DNA of 64,000 bases from Gimesia aquarii (lineage in GTDB: Bacteria > Planctomycetota > Planctomycetia > Planctomycetales > Planctomycetaceae), in assembly GCF_007748195.1 (NCBI RefSeq), contig NZ_CP037920.1, forward strand, positions 1,407,536-1,471,535, read 5' to 3'. Below are positions 28,329-40,576 of this stretch, piece after piece (positions within the stretch are counted from its first letter, which is position 1; each line of letters starts with the position of its first letter). The position numbers and the translations under genes were made by a program. The notes under the pieces are model-generated. The model made no database searches and had not been told where the DNA came from. It saw only the letters and a program-made list of their open reading frames with translations.

Positions 28329-28360
28329 AAAAAACGGGCCACCATTCTACGGCGGCCCGT
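28329..28360 (-). terminator. Rho-independent terminator after the downstream groEL
   Basis: On the minus strand a 10-bp stem (ACGGGCCGCC / GGTGGCCCGT, one G-U pair, seven-base loop) runs into six T residues. It lies 59 bases beyond the groEL stop and 86 bases before dnaJ. Confidence 0.88.
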
Positions 28361-28418
28361 CTGATATCACAAAGTCAATACTGAAATCAGTGAGATGATT
28401 TTCAGCAAAACATCGAAA

Positions 28419-30038
28419 TTACCGAACACTTCCTTCGACATCAGCCAGTTTGTCGCCTTCAGTACTATCACTTCGAGTCACAAGTACTTGTGTGGTTAAC
28501 ATCAGGCCAGCGATCGAAGCAGCGTTTTTCAAGGCGTTTTTCACAACCTTAGCTGGATCAATAATTCCTGCTTTAAACATGTCAACATATTCGCCACTGT
28601 TAGCATTGTAACCTTTGGATCCGGTGAGCTGTTTCACTTCGTCAGCGACAACAGCACCATCAGTTCCACAGTTTTCAGCGATTTGACGAATCGGCCCTTC
28701 TAAAGCACGGGCCACAATGGCGATACCAATCTTTTCATCACCATTTTTGCCTTTGACATTTTCAATGGCTTCGATGGATCGTAGAAGTGCCACCCCACCA
28801 CCGGGAAGAATTCCTTCTTCGACAGCAGCGCGAGTTGCGTGTAATGCATCTTCCATGCGGGCTTTGGTTTGCTTCATTTCAGTTTCGGTGGCAGCACCGA
28901 CAGAAATAATAGCCACGCCACCGGTTAGTTTAGCAAGCCGTTCCTGGAACTTTTCACGATCATATTCGCTATCGGTTTTTTGCAGTTGTCCACGAATTTG
29001 GGCAACACGTGCCTGCAGTGTCTCATTCTCTCCCGCCCCTTCAATCAGGGTACATGAGTCTTTCGTGATTTCGATCTGCTTAGCTTGACCCAGCTGACTT
29101 AATTCGACTGATTCCAGTTTAATTCCGAGATCTTCCGAAATAACAGTACCGCCGGTGAGTACAGCAATATCTGCCAACATTGCTTTACGACGATCGCCAA
29201 AGCCGGGGGCTTTAACAGCAGCAACATTGAGGACACCCCGCAACTTATTGACAACTAATGCCGTCAGTGGCTCACCTTCAACATCTTCAGCAATAATCAG
29301 TAGAGGTTTGCCGGTTTGAGATACTTTTTCCAGAAGAGGAACTAAATCTCGCAATGCGGAGATTTTTGATTCATGAATCAAAATATAGCAATCTTCAAGA
29401 ATCGTTTTCATGCCTTCTGTGTCAGTGACGAAGTAAGGAGAAATGTAACCCTTATCGAATTGCATCCCATCAGCAAAGTTCAGAGCGGTTTCATTTCCTT
29501 TACCTTCTTCTACGGTGATCACACCGTCACGGCCCACTTTCTCTACCGCGTCAGCGATGAGGTCTCCAATGACAGAATCATTATTCGCCGAGATCGCACC
29601 GACCTGAGCAATTTCTGACTTTTCCGTTACAGGTTTAGCGAGCTCTTCAATTGCCTCTACGGCAGCTTCAACTGCTTTGTCGATTCCACGGCGAACGATC
29701 ATAGGATTCGCTCCCAGGGAGATACCTCGCAGACCTTCCTGATAGATGGAACGAGCTAAAACAGTCGCGGTTGTTGTGCCGTCTCCAGCGATATCACTGG
29801 TTTTAGAGGCGACTTCGTTGACCAGTTTAGCTCCCATATTTTCGAAAGGATCTTCGAGTTCGACTTCCTTACTGACTGTAACACCGTCTTTGGTCACCAA
29901 AGGGTTCCCAAAGCTTTTATCGATGATCACATTGCGTCCCGTCGGACCCATTGTGATTGCTACAGCGTCGCTAATGGTTTGCACGCCTTTTTTAAGCTTA
30001 GTACGTGCGCGATCTTCAAACAATAGTTGCTTTGCCAC
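28419..30038 (-). CDS. groL: Chaperonin GroEL, copy lacking the GGM tail
   Basis: A 539-residue 60-kDa chaperonin. ATP-site blocks are intact: [13 protein letters not shown] (about residues 29-41) and [15 protein letters not shown] (about 84-98), as are the apical [10 protein letters not shown] and the GGGVALL block near residue 412. The C-terminus ends [19 protein letters not shown], without the Gly-Gly-Met repeats that line the ring cavity in the classical type. The start is GTG with GAGGAG upstream. It sits 151 bases after groES. A specialised substrate range compared with the second groEL is likely, by analogy with other bacteria holding two copies. Confidence 0.95.
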   Translation of the reverse strand: MAKQLLFEDRARTKLKKGVQTISDAVAITMGPTGRNVIIDKSFGNPLVTKDGVTVSKEVELEDPFENMGAKLVNEVASKTSDIAGDGTTTATVLARSIYQEGLRGISLGANPMIVRRGIDKAVEAAVEAIEELAKPVTEKSEIAQVGAISANNDSVIGDLIADAVEKVGRDGVITVEEGKGNETALNFADGMQFDKGYISPYFVTDTEGMKTILEDCYILIHESKISALRDLVPLLEKVSQTGKPLLIIAEDVEGEPLTALVVNKLRGVLNVAAVKAPGFGDRRKAMLADIAVLTGGTVISEDLGIKLESVELSQLGQAKQIEITKDSCTLIEGAGENETLQARVAQIRGQLQKTDSEYDREKFQERLAKLTGGVAIISVGAATETEMKQTKARMEDALHATRAAVEEGILPGGGVALLRSIEAIENVKGKNGDEKIGIAIVARALEGPIRQIAENCGTDGAVVADEVKQLTGSKGYNANSGEYVDMFKAGIIDPAKVVKNALKNAASIAGLMLTTQVLVTRSDSTEGDKLADVEGSVR

Positions 30039-30189
30039 GCTTATAAACTCCTCTGTTTAACAGGAACGAACATGTGATCGGATTGCTCCGTTCTCCCCTG
30101 CGTAATTATGTGATTTGAATTAGATTTCCAGGATAGACAGCAATCGTTGTAGTGAATATCTGCCTGAGATTCCGAGAAATGTACGTTCC

Positions 30190-30480
30190 TTATTTCATGA
30201 TTTTGGCAAGAATATCGCTTTCACGTAAAATCTTGACTTCTTTTCCGCTCACTTCGATATCAGTTCCACCATACTTGCCGTAGAGTACCTCGTCTCCTAT
30301 TTCAACGGCAACGGGGCAACGTTCACCGCTTTCAAGAAGTCGTCCTGGACCAACGGCGACAACAGTACCGCTTTGTGGTTTTTCCTGAGCGGTATCAGGC
30401 AGAACAATTCCACCGGCAGTGGTTTCTTCCGCAACATTTGGTTCAATGACGAGACGGTCATCAAGGGGATTCAGTTCCAT
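30190..30480 (-). CDS. groS: Co-chaperonin GroES
   Basis: A 96-residue co-chaperonin that caps the GroEL ring. It has the N-terminal LDDRLVIEP block, the mobile-loop region EETTAGGIVLPDTAQEKP (about residues 18-35) and the C-terminal DVYL-equivalent LRESDILAKI. It is the only groES in the window and lies between two groEL genes, so it may serve both. It is 141 bases downstream of the first groEL. Confidence 0.96.
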   Translation of the reverse strand: MELNPLDDRLVIEPNVAEETTAGGIVLPDTAQEKPQSGTVVAVGPGRLLESGERCPVAVEIGDEVLYGKYGGTDIEVSGKEVKILRESDILAKIMK

Positions 30481-30621
30481 TGTGTTAACTCCCGATTATT
30501 CCAATTGATCTAGTTGTATTTATGAATCCAGGATCAGTTCCCGGATAAAAGTCACTTTGAGTTTTACAAAGAAAATTGAGCATAGGCCCAATGGTTATTT
30601 CGTAACAGATTACGAACGGTA

Positions 30622-32349
<1,728 letters not shown>

Positions 32350-32421
32350 TCAACCAGCAATAAATGGCCAATAAATTTGCCCATGATCACGATATCTCAC
32401 ACAAGAATTCTAAACCTATGT

Positions 32422-32442
32422 GCTAATCCCATGCAGATTAGC
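32422..32442 (-). promoter_or_regulatory. 7-7-7 inverted repeat upstream of groEL
   Basis: Perfect arms GCTAATC and GATTAGC are separated by seven bases and lie 82 bases before the groEL start. The position suits a heat-shock operator. It is not the CIRCE element (TTAGCACTC, nine bases, GAGTGCTAA): only half-site resemblance is present and the arms face the other way. Confidence 0.45.
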
Positions 32443-32508
32443 GTGTGAGTACGTTAGGTGTTACATAACAAAGTTGGCAGGATCATTCCTGGACCCCGAC
32501 CATGCGAA

Positions 32509-32546
32509 CCCCTAAATGCAATCATCATGCCAATTGAATTTAGGGG
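32509..32546. repeat. Long interrupted hairpin between groEL and amt
   Basis: Outer arms CCCCTAAAT and ATTTAGGGG (9 bp, perfect), a G/A mismatch, then inner arms CAAT/ATTG around a ten-base loop. No T-run follows on either strand, so this is not a simple terminator; it may be a protein-binding site or part of a structured leader or small RNA. Confidence 0.6.
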
Positions 32547-32899
32547 GCGTAAGAGTCTGTAATATAAGGGATTGCAAAGAGTAGATGATTCAAGAAGGAG
32601 CAATTGACTGCCAAGTTGGCAGCATTTCATTATCAGTTCCATTCAGATTGCAGCTTCGATGAGACTGTCGCCTTTTTGTCAAAAAGCGGGTATCAAAAAT
32701 CGATCTTTCTGGAGCCATTCCTATCTATCAGATTGGCCTGCTCAATAAGCGGGCACTTAAGAGGCTCGGTGCCTGATCAGAATGCATGGCAAGTCCCCGA
32801 AAAATCAAGTTTCAGGAAATATTAATTTATTATGTAACGCTTTAAGTCTTTTTAGAAAAGGATGATATAGCGAGTAGCGCCTTCCGGAATATGCAATGA

Positions 32900-32913
32900 G
32901 GCACACTGTTTGC
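32900..32913 (+). promoter_or_regulatory. Sigma-54 (RpoN) promoter of amt
   Basis: The sequence GGCACACTGTTTGC has the invariant GG (32900-32901) and GC (32912-32913) exactly ten bases apart, and both flanks match the consensus GGCAC and TTGC elements; a T-rich stretch follows. Transcription would start near 32925, giving a leader of about 120 bases before the ammonium transporter, a classic RpoN/NtrC target. No exact NtrC site is evident upstream. Confidence 0.75.
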
Positions 32914-33045
32914 TTTTTAGCTTAAAAACCAAAAAGTGCTCAAATCAGTGATTGGTAATTAGGGGCCTAGATCAAATTTATTAATTCTTAAGACAGCAAG
33001 CGAAACAGCGATTGATTTAGACTCCGGGAAAGGTTTGCAACAAAA

Positions 33046-34404
33046 ATGAATTGGAAAAATGCGCTCACGGGCTTATTGTCTAGCCTTGTCGTAGTGTTAG
33101 CATTCACACAACCGACGATGGCGTTTGATGAAGCTGAGTCGACTGAAACACCAGCAGTCGAAGTTACTGAGGAATCAGTAGAGGAAACGGAAGAAGCCCC
33201 CGCCCTGTCATTATCTGAGATCTATTACGCTCTCGACAACAGTATGTTGTTCTTGTGTGCGGTTCTGGTGCTCTTCATGCAGTCTGGCTTCGCGATGGTC
33301 GAATCCGGATTTAACTCTTCTAAAAATACAATCAATATTCTCTTTAAGAATCTCATGGATGTGTGTGCCGGTGTTCTTATTTATTACGCCATCGGATATG
33401 GATTAATGTATCCGGGTGACAATGGGAATGGATACTTCGGCTTTGGGCAATTTGGTATCGGTGAGGCAGGAGATGCTGGACCTGGCGTCTTGCATCCTCA
33501 AGTCGATTTCCTATTCCAGGTAGCCTTTGCGGCAACTGCAGCTACGATCGTCTCGGGGGCTGTCGCTGGTCGTATGAAATTCAGCTCATACCTCATCTAT
33601 AGTATCGTGCTCACAGGGATTATTTATCCGATTAGTGGATACTGGAAATGGGGCGGTGGATGGTTAGATGCGAAAGGCTTTTATGATTTCGCCGGTTCAA
33701 TTGTAGTACATGCAGTCGGTGGATTTGCCGGTTTAGCTGGAGCACTTGTATTAGGACCAAGAATTGGTCGTTTCAAGGATGGGAAATCCTCTCCTATTCC
33801 CGGTCATAACATTGCTCAAGCCACGTTGGGTGTATTTATTCTCTGGGTCGGTTGGTACGGATTTAACCCTGGTAGCCAATTGGCATTTGCGGGTACTGAT
33901 AACACCAACGCTGTAATGTTGATCGCAACAAATACAACGCTCGCTGCAGCCACAGGTGGTGTCGCGGCGATGATCCTTGGCTGGCTCATGTATGGCAAAC
34001 CCGATATTTCCATGGCTTTGAATGGAGTCTTAGCAGGATTAGTTGGAATTACAGCCAACTGTGATAGTGTGACCAATGTAGAGGCGATTGCCATAGGCGG
34101 CATTGCAGGAGTGTTAGTGGTTGGTGGTATTCTTGCTTTGGAAAAATTGAGAATTGACGACCCCGTCGGTGCGTTTCCCGTGCATGGTCTGTGTGGCATC
34201 TGGGGGGGAGTCGCCACAGGTATCTTTGGTGATTACGATCTGGGTGTGCAAATCCTGGGATCAATTGTAATTCCCGTCTATGCATTTTTCACAATGCTCG
34301 TTCTCTTCTTAATCTTGAAAGTCATCGGACAATTACGTGTATCCGAAGAAGACGAATTGAAGGGTCTGGACTTATCAGAGCACGGAATGCAGGCTTACCA
34401 CTAA
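33046..34404 (+). CDS. amt: Ammonium transporter (Amt family)
   Basis: Conducts ammonium/ammonia across the cytoplasmic membrane. The 452-residue protein begins with a cleavable signal (to about PTMA, residue 27) and an acidic extracytoplasmic segment rich in Glu and Thr (about 28-58), then eleven membrane helices. The pore histidines appear in IVVHAVGG (about residue 226) and FPVHGLCG (about 379), and GFAMVESG (about 84) is the family block. The acidic N-terminal extension is longer than in Escherichia coli AmtB. No glnK follows. It is under a sigma-54 promoter and ends in a strong terminator. Confidence 0.94.
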   Translation: MNWKNALTGLLSSLVVVLAFTQPTMAFDEAESTETPAVEVTEESVEETEEAPALSLSEIYYALDNSMLFLCAVLVLFMQSGFAMVESGFNSSKNTINILFKNLMDVCAGVLIYYAIGYGLMYPGDNGNGYFGFGQFGIGEAGDAGPGVLHPQVDFLFQVAFAATAATIVSGAVAGRMKFSSYLIYSIVLTGIIYPISGYWKWGGGWLDAKGFYDFAGSIVVHAVGGFAGLAGALVLGPRIGRFKDGKSSPIPGHNIAQATLGVFILWVGWYGFNPGSQLAFAGTDNTNAVMLIATNTTLAAATGGVAAMILGWLMYGKPDISMALNGVLAGLVGITANCDSVTNVEAIAIGGIAGVLVVGGILALEKLRIDDPVGAFPVHGLCGIWGGVATGIFGDYDLGVQILGSIVIPVYAFFTMLVLFLILKVIGQLRVSEEDELKGLDLSEHGMQAYH

Positions 34405-34470
34405 GCTATAAATCTGAAAGGACGGCAGAAACACTGGTGCTTTGCAGGAGGTACCATTAAGTGTGACTGA

Positions 34471-34512
34471 CTGATGGCTTGAGAAATGACTTCTCTCGCC
34501 ATCAGTTTTTTT
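34471..34512 (+). terminator. Rho-independent terminator of amt
   Basis: Outer stem CTGATGGC / GCCATCAG with an inner GAGAA / TTCTC stem, followed by seven T. It lies 66 bases after the amt stop. Confidence 0.92.
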
Positions 34513-34648
34513 ATGCGCTTTGAGAAGCGCTTCGACAAAGAAATCGGAAGAATTCCTTGAGAACTTTGCTCCGCTTACTTACTGTGAGTAGTAACTCTTG
34601 TAGTAACGATCATTCAATGAGCCTGCATTCAGCCCAAGGAGCAATCAG

Positions 34649-36136
34649 ATGGCAAAGTACGTTTTGGCCCTCGATCAGGGAACGACATCAAGCCGATCCA
34701 TATTATTTAACCATCAAGGGCAAATCGAAGCGACTGCACAGCAAGAGTTTGAGCAGATTTTCCCCTCTCCCGGATTGGTAGAGCATAATCCGGAAGCGAT
34801 TTGGGATTCACAATTGGCAACTGCTCAAAAAGTCATTCGACAATCTGGTGCTGATTTGTCTGAAATCGCTGCGATAGGTATTACGAATCAGCGAGAAACA
34901 ATAGTGCTTTGGGACCGTGACACGGGCAAGCCTGTCTCAAACGCCATTGTCTGGCAGAGCCGTCTGACAGCAGGACGATGCGATCAACTCAAAGCAGAAG
35001 GTTACGAAAAATTATTTCGTGAGAAAACGGGACTTGTTCTCGATGCCTACTTTTCCGGAAGTAAAATCGAATATCTATTGAATGAAATCAGTGGACTGAG
35101 AGATCAAGCCAGAGCCGGTAAAATTCTCATGGGTACAATCGATACATTTCTGATATGGCGACTGACCGGGGGAAAGGTGCATGTTACCGATCCAAGCAAT
35201 GCCAGCCGGACACTGTTATACAATATTCACACTCATGAATGGGATAATGAATTGCTGGATGTCTTTGATATCCCCCGTTGTATGTTGCCTGAAGTGAAAA
35301 GCTCCAGCGAAGTTTATGGAGAGACTGCTTCCGAGCTGTTTGGGGCACCGATCAAAATTGCCGGGATCGCCGGTGATCAACAGGCGGCGACGTTTGGTCA
35401 GGGCTGCTTTGAATCGGGCTCAGCGAAGAACACTTATGGGACAGGCTGTTTCATGCTGATGAATACCGGCGAACAGCCTGTGCTCTCTGATGCAGGTTTA
35501 TTAACCACCATTGGTTGGAGCATCAATGGAAAAGTCACTTATTGTCTGGAAGGCTCTGTTTTTATTGCCGGAGCGGCCATTCAGTGGTTACGAGATGGGT
35601 TACAGATAATTAAGACAGCGCCTGAAGTAGAAGCGTTAGCGTCACAAGTCGAAGATTCCGGCGATGTCTTTTTTGTCCCGGCTTTTGTTGGCTTAGGCGC
35701 CCCGTATTGGAATCAAGATGCACGTGGGACTCTTATAGGTTTAACACGCGGATCGACGAAAGAACATGTTGCCCGCGCTGTTTTGGAATCTTTAGCATAT
35801 CAAAGCTGTGATGTCTTACACGCGATGGAACAAGACTCAAACATTAAACTGAAAAGTCTTAAGGTCGATGGAGGAGCAGCCGCTAACAGTTTATTAATGC
35901 AGTTTCAGGCAGACATGCTGGACGTACCCGTTCAACGTCCGGTTGTACATGAAACAACGGCTTTAGGTGCCGCCTACCTGTCTGGACTCGCAGTTGGATT
36001 TTGGCAGGATCAGGCAGAAGTCACTAACAACTGGGCACTTGATGCAGAATATCAGCCATCCATGGAAGCAAGCAGGCGAGACCATCTGTATCAGCGGTGG
36101 CAAAAAGCGATTGAACGCTCGAAGGATTGGGTGTAA
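34649..36136 (+). CDS. glpK: Glycerol kinase
   Basis: Phosphorylates glycerol to glycerol 3-phosphate with ATP in the cytoplasm. The 495-residue FGGY kinase has the phosphate loop [13 protein letters not shown] (about residues 6-18), the glycerol-binding blocks [17 protein letters not shown] and IVWQSRLT (about 76-106), and [13 protein letters not shown] (about 240-252) and KNTYGTGCF. The second-lobe [15 protein letters not shown] is a glycerol kinase signature. AAGGAG precedes the ATG. No glpF or glpD is seen beside it. Confidence 0.96.
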   Translation: MAKYVLALDQGTTSSRSILFNHQGQIEATAQQEFEQIFPSPGLVEHNPEAIWDSQLATAQKVIRQSGADLSEIAAIGITNQRETIVLWDRDTGKPVSNAIVWQSRLTAGRCDQLKAEGYEKLFREKTGLVLDAYFSGSKIEYLLNEISGLRDQARAGKILMGTIDTFLIWRLTGGKVHVTDPSNASRTLLYNIHTHEWDNELLDVFDIPRCMLPEVKSSSEVYGETASELFGAPIKIAGIAGDQQAATFGQGCFESGSAKNTYGTGCFMLMNTGEQPVLSDAGLLTTIGWSINGKVTYCLEGSVFIAGAAIQWLRDGLQIIKTAPEVEALASQVEDSGDVFFVPAFVGLGAPYWNQDARGTLIGLTRGSTKEHVARAVLESLAYQSCDVLHAMEQDSNIKLKSLKVDGGAAANSLLMQFQADMLDVPVQRPVVHETTALGAAYLSGLAVGFWQDQAEVTNNWALDAEYQPSMEASRRDHLYQRWQKAIERSKDWV

Positions 36137-36225
36137 ATTCTGCTCTCGATGTTACTTTTTTGAGACTGGAATACGATCTCGTTTTTTCCCGCTAGTTAGA
36201 TAAAACAGAAATCGCCAGATCTAAC

Positions 36226-36915
36226 TTAGGTATTGCTCGTAGGGAGTCTTGCCAGATTTTGGTCGGTACCAATAATTAATAAAATATCAGATTCCTGTAT
36301 TTGATAGTCGGGGTGAGGCACACAGTCGGTTGTATACATTTTGCCTATTTTTTGTTCGACTTCTTCAGAATTACGTTTCCGGATTGCAACTACATTGACC
36401 GAGTATTTAGATCGCATCGAAAGTTCGACCAGGTTTTTACCCACAAATTCATTCGGAGTTAAAAGCTCAATCATGGTATACCCATCACCGACCTGGAGAT
36501 AATCTTCCAGGTGAGGATTGGCTAATAACCGAGCGAGGTGAGTTCCCGCTTGCACTTCGGGTTGAATGACTTCTGTCGCGCCGATTTGAGAAAAAATTTC
36601 AGCATGAAATTTAGACTGTGCACGGCAAATGATCTTGGGAACTCCCATTTTTTTGACGATCACTGTGATGAGTAATGCAGCCTCAAAGTTTTCACCAATC
36701 GAAATCACGCAGGCATCGACTTTGTCAATCTCCTGGCTCTTTAAAGCTAATTCATCTGTTGCATTGAGACGGACTGCGATGGCGACATCGTCTTTTACTT
36801 CATTGACCAGTTTATCAGAATGATCTATGGCGATGACTTCCACACCACTGTTTCCCAGTCGTTTGGCCAGTTCTATTCCGAATCGTCCTAATCCAATTAC
36901 TGCTACTTTTATCAC
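36226..36915 (-). CDS. Trk/Ktr potassium uptake regulatory subunit (RCK)
   Basis: A 229-residue cytoplasmic gating subunit. It has one NAD(P)/ATP-binding RCK_N domain (GLGRFGIELAKRL at residues 8-20, acidic DHSD end of strand two) and one RCK_C domain from about residue 140. This single-RCK size matches KtrA rather than the double-domain Escherichia coli TrkA. The start is GTG with GGGAGAA upstream. It is followed on the same strand, after 71 bases in reverse order, by its channel gene: transcription runs from the channel gene into this one. Confidence 0.9.
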   Translation of the reverse strand: MIKVAVIGLGRFGIELAKRLGNSGVEVIAIDHSDKLVNEVKDDVAIAVRLNATDELALKSQEIDKVDACVISIGENFEAALLITVIVKKMGVPKIICRAQSKFHAEIFSQIGATEVIQPEVQAGTHLARLLANPHLEDYLQVGDGYTMIELLTPNEFVGKNLVELSMRSKYSVNVVAIRKRNSEEVEQKIGKMYTTDCVPHPDYQIQESDILLIIGTDQNLARLPTSNT

Positions 36916-36986
36916 AAGATCATTTCTCCCACCGAGTATTAGTGTGTGATTGCTTCAATATATACGGATCTTTGTCTAAGGGTGGA

Positions 36987-38798
36987 TTAACCTAAATTCA
37001 CACTTTCTTCAGGATAGCTATATCGATATGAGGGACCACGATTTGTCAGGGCTATCAACGCTGTCAGAGGACCAACTCTTCCAATAAACATCGTAAAGAT
37101 GATGACCCAATGTGAGGGCGTCGTCAAATCAGCGGTAATCCCCGTGGAAACACCAACAGTAGCGAAGGCGCTGGTCGTTTCAAACAGGTGGTTCAGAAAA
37201 ATGTCTTGTCTGTTTTCAAATAAAACGACTAACAGTGTTGACGACATCAGAACCAGAATGCCCAGTGAGATGATCGTTAAAGATCGGTTAATTAAAGCGC
37301 TGGGTATTGTTCGGCCCATGATTTCTACACGATCCCTACCCTTGAGAAGAGACCAGACTGAGAGTAGGGCCAGTGCAAAGACAACGGTTTTGACTCCTCC
37401 ACCAGTTGATCCGGGAGAGGCACCAATAAACATGAGTAATACTGCAAACAGTTTAGACTGCGGCTGTAATTCTCCTAAGTCTACTGTGTTAAAACCAGCC
37501 GTTCTGAAAGAAACAGACTGGAACCATGCTGAGTTGAGCAATTCTCCAGAAGAAACTTCTTTTTGCATATGGATTGATTCAAGCAGGTAGATTCCGATAG
37601 TCCCACCTGCCAGTAAGAAGATGGTTGTTATGAAAACGAGTCGTGAAGAAATTGTAAGCCTTACTTTTTGAGTGGGGTGATTAAACAGTGGTTTTCGTAC
37701 TGAAAAGTTTGAGAAATGAGTGATTCCATAAAGCATAAAGTTATAGTTAACAGCAAAGCCTAAACCACCAATGATGATTAATATTGGCATTACCCCCCAA
37801 ACTTGCCAGTGGTGTCCCATGTTGAGTAGATTGTCATCCATCAAACTGAAACCAGCATTACAATAGCCACTGATCGAATGAAAAAGACTATGGTAAATAC
37901 GATCTCCCCAGGGAAGTTCAGGCCAAAGACCTGACAGGAAAAATGCGCCTGTCAGTTCCGTAAAAATCGTAATTCCCAAAATTGCCAATACTAATCGTCT
38001 GACATCTCCTCTTTGATGCGATTCCAGCATCTCGCTGAATGTGACACTCTCACGAATTTGCATCGTGCGTCCAAAAGCGGCTGCAAAAAAGGCACCGAAT
38101 GTTAAGATACCTAAACCACCAATTTGAAAGAGAAACATGATAATGGTATGTCCGGTTCTGCTCCAGTAGGAGCCCGTGGGAACAATAGTGAGTCCTGTGA
38201 CACAACTGGCACTGGTGGATGTAAATAAGGCAACCAGAAAAGGGGCCGTTTCCGAATCTTTGTCAGTAAGGTCCTGAACTCGGGCTGAAGGAAACATCAG
38301 GAGGGTGGTTCCAATGGCAATCAGGATGAGAAACGAAGCGGCAACGATTAACGCTGGATTCCAACCTCGGGATGAAACACGACGAATTAATATGATCGTT
38401 TCATAGAGGCTCCTGAGGATAATGCAAAATTCTGAAACATCTAAAATCAATTCCAGTTGGTTAGGGATCAAATTGTGAAAAATGAGAATCGCCAGACTAG
38501 TGAGTAACCAAAAGCCGGAAATCAACAGGTAGATCAGATTTCGCTTAATAAACTCTTTTTTTGAGATATACCAAAAATAGCGTAGTGAGAGGCTGAATCC
38601 AAAATACAGCATTGCGAGAACAATAGTGCCACCTAGTTCCCAATGTACTATAGTGGTAATCTTCAGTAAGCCATGTAGAATAACAAGGGCGATCACCGCG
38701 ATGATTAGCGCAAAGATTTCTATTCGTCGCAATACACGGCAGCGCCGCGGATGATGGGTTTGATATTGAAAGCGACTTGGAAGATGTGACAATGCCAT
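36987..38798 (-). CDS. TrkH/KtrB-type potassium channel subunit
   Basis: A 603-residue potassium-translocating membrane protein. Four pore-loop segments with the filter glycine are visible: SASCVTGLT (about residue 197), GYCNAGFSL (about 310), SFRTAGFNTV (about 432) and TVGVSTGIT (about 547). An N-terminal addition of about 140 residues holds several extra membrane segments before the core, longer than in KtrB. Together with the RCK gene directly downstream it should form a Trk/Ktr uptake system coupled to Na+ or H+. Confidence 0.92.
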   Translation of the reverse strand: MALSHLPSRFQYQTHHPRRCRVLRRIEIFALIIAVIALVILHGLLKITTIVHWELGGTIVLAMLYFGFSLSLRYFWYISKKEFIKRNLIYLLISGFWLLTSLAILIFHNLIPNQLELILDVSEFCIILRSLYETIILIRRVSSRGWNPALIVAASFLILIAIGTTLLMFPSARVQDLTDKDSETAPFLVALFTSTSASCVTGLTIVPTGSYWSRTGHTIIMFLFQIGGLGILTFGAFFAAAFGRTMQIRESVTFSEMLESHQRGDVRRLVLAILGITIFTELTGAFFLSGLWPELPWGDRIYHSLFHSISGYCNAGFSLMDDNLLNMGHHWQVWGVMPILIIIGGLGFAVNYNFMLYGITHFSNFSVRKPLFNHPTQKVRLTISSRLVFITTIFLLAGGTIGIYLLESIHMQKEVSSGELLNSAWFQSVSFRTAGFNTVDLGELQPQSKLFAVLLMFIGASPGSTGGGVKTVVFALALLSVWSLLKGRDRVEIMGRTIPSALINRSLTIISLGILVLMSSTLLVVLFENRQDIFLNHLFETTSAFATVGVSTGITADLTTPSHWVIIFTMFIGRVGPLTALIALTNRGPSYRYSYPEESVNLG

Positions 38799-38888
38799 TA
38801 GGATTTTTTAATCTGCAACAAAATTCAAAATTATGAAAACATGTTCAGAGCACTTGTAGCACTATAATGCAATTGAAACTGTGAGAAA

Positions 38889-40295
38889 ATGGTACGCGAT
38901 TTTATTTCCGAAAGTTTGACTCATGATCCGATTCATGGATATATTCCCTTTACTTCTAAAACAGGAATTCCTGATGATGAAGTCTCAGAACAGGAAATTA
39001 TAGATCATCCCTGGGTTCAAAGGCTCAGGCACATTCATCAACTACAAACGGCGTGGTGGGTCTTCCCGTCTGCAGAGCATATGCGGTTTCAGCATGTATT
39101 GGGAGCGATGCATCTGGCTTCTGTTACAATAAATGCCTGGTATGATTCTCTGAATAGCGCATGCAGGAATGTTCCTTCGTTGCCCTATGTCGAAAGTCTG
39201 GTTCGACTGGCTGCTTTATTACATGATGTCGGTCATGGCCCCTTCGGACATTTTTTTGACGATCATTACCTGGATCAGTTTGAGCTGACCCATGAAGACA
39301 TCGGTGCCTATATCATTGAAAACGAATTGGGTGATTTGATTCGAGGAATTCGTAGAAATCCCAATGGGCGCTTAAATCCTCTTGAAGAATTGGATCCTAA
39401 ACAGATCGGTTGGCTCATTCGGCGACCCGCTGGAGATTCTGAAAGCGAAGATGGAAATCCAGATTGGCTTTGCAAACTGCGGGCAATGTTCAGCGGAATT
39501 TATACTGTCGATAATATGGACTTCGTTTTACGCGATGCTTATATGTCGGGGTATAACACGCGGGCAGTCGATGTATCACGATTGGTACACTATAGTTTTT
39601 TTACGTCAGAGGGTTTAACTATTCATGGTCGTGGGTTACCTGCGTTAGTCAATTTTATTGAAACCCGAGCCAACCTTTTCAGGACGATTTATTATCATCG
39701 CACTGTTCGCGCAGTCGACATCGCTTTGGAAGAGATTTTCCCTGAAACAATGGAGCACCTGTTCCATGGAAATCCTCTTGAAAAGTTGGATGAGTACTTG
39801 GGATTTACAGAATCATCTTTTCTTGTCGACGTTGGCAGGTTTCAGAAAAGTTCTGATCCGGATGTTCAAAGTTTAGGTAAACGTTGGCAGGGGATTCTTT
39901 CACGAAATGTCGAGTGGAAGATGGCCTGTGAACGATCGATCAATTTTCATTCCGGAACGGCCGTCCATACCTCAATTTATTCTGAGCCTGATCTGGTCGA
40001 AAAGCGGGTACGTGCCAAACTGCCTGCGGAGTTAAATCAGATTCCACTAAGAATTGATGTCGCCAAGCATTATCATCGTCCTAGTGGGAGATTACCTGCA
40101 GGAGGCCAAAATTTCCTCCTTGATCCGGGCACCGAGGAAACACAGGAGCTTAACGATGATGAATTATTTAGGGCGTTGCCGGTGAGCTTTCTGATATTCA
40201 GAGTTTATACTCAGGACCATCAACACGATTTTGAGATTACCAACGCCATGAATGCTGCATTAGGTGAGGTCTCTGATTCCAAGACTAACATGTAA
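38889..40295 (+). CDS. HD-domain phosphohydrolase
   Basis: A 468-residue protein with an N-terminal HD domain. The metal ligands are seen in FQHVLGAMHLA (about residues 65-75) and LLHDVGHGPFGHFFDD (about 114-129), and a later DNMDFVLRDAYMSGY (about 212-226) is typical of the SAMHD1/dGTPase-like and YpgQ-type branch. It may therefore hydrolyse deoxynucleoside triphosphates or other nucleotides; substrate is unproven. No regulatory SAM domain is present. The leader region with TrkH is a short divergent promoter interval. Confidence 0.87.
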   Translation: MVRDFISESLTHDPIHGYIPFTSKTGIPDDEVSEQEIIDHPWVQRLRHIHQLQTAWWVFPSAEHMRFQHVLGAMHLASVTINAWYDSLNSACRNVPSLPYVESLVRLAALLHDVGHGPFGHFFDDHYLDQFELTHEDIGAYIIENELGDLIRGIRRNPNGRLNPLEELDPKQIGWLIRRPAGDSESEDGNPDWLCKLRAMFSGIYTVDNMDFVLRDAYMSGYNTRAVDVSRLVHYSFFTSEGLTIHGRGLPALVNFIETRANLFRTIYYHRTVRAVDIALEEIFPETMEHLFHGNPLEKLDEYLGFTESSFLVDVGRFQKSSDPDVQSLGKRWQGILSRNVEWKMACERSINFHSGTAVHTSIYSEPDLVEKRVRAKLPAELNQIPLRIDVAKHYHRPSGRLPAGGQNFLLDPGTEETQELNDDELFRALPVSFLIFRVYTQDHQHDFEITNAMNAALGEVSDSKTNM

Positions 40296-40576
40296 TGCCC
40301 GTTTTAAATAATCGCTTCATCCGCTACAAATTCACCGACCTGCACAAGACTTTTGCCTCCGTGAGTTGTCCTCCAATGAAAACATTGTGAGCCTTGATAG
40401 AGCTGAACAAGAATCGAGCTGAGTTCACGAAATGACATTTCGTTGGAATTGAGAATCTTGAGGGGTTTTTGCTGTTTTTCTCCCTAAGTGGGCCAGACTA
40501 AAGTCCTGTTATGTCGGTCGTGTCGACAGAGGAAAATCAACGCGACTGATTTTAAGCCAAAGTCGATAGAACAAAT

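Noticed and set aside
32740-32770. NtrC enhancer (GGCAC ... GTGCC) before amt
   Set aside because: Arms are twelve bases apart, not the seven expected of NtrC sites.
32604-32825. 73-codon open frame between groEL and amt
   Set aside because: Starts inside a palindrome, has no family likeness and no convincing ribosome site; the region is better read as regulatory.
40294-40390. 31-codon open frame overlapping the HD gene stop (TAATG)
   Set aside because: Too short, no family and no conserved look; only the overlap argued for it.
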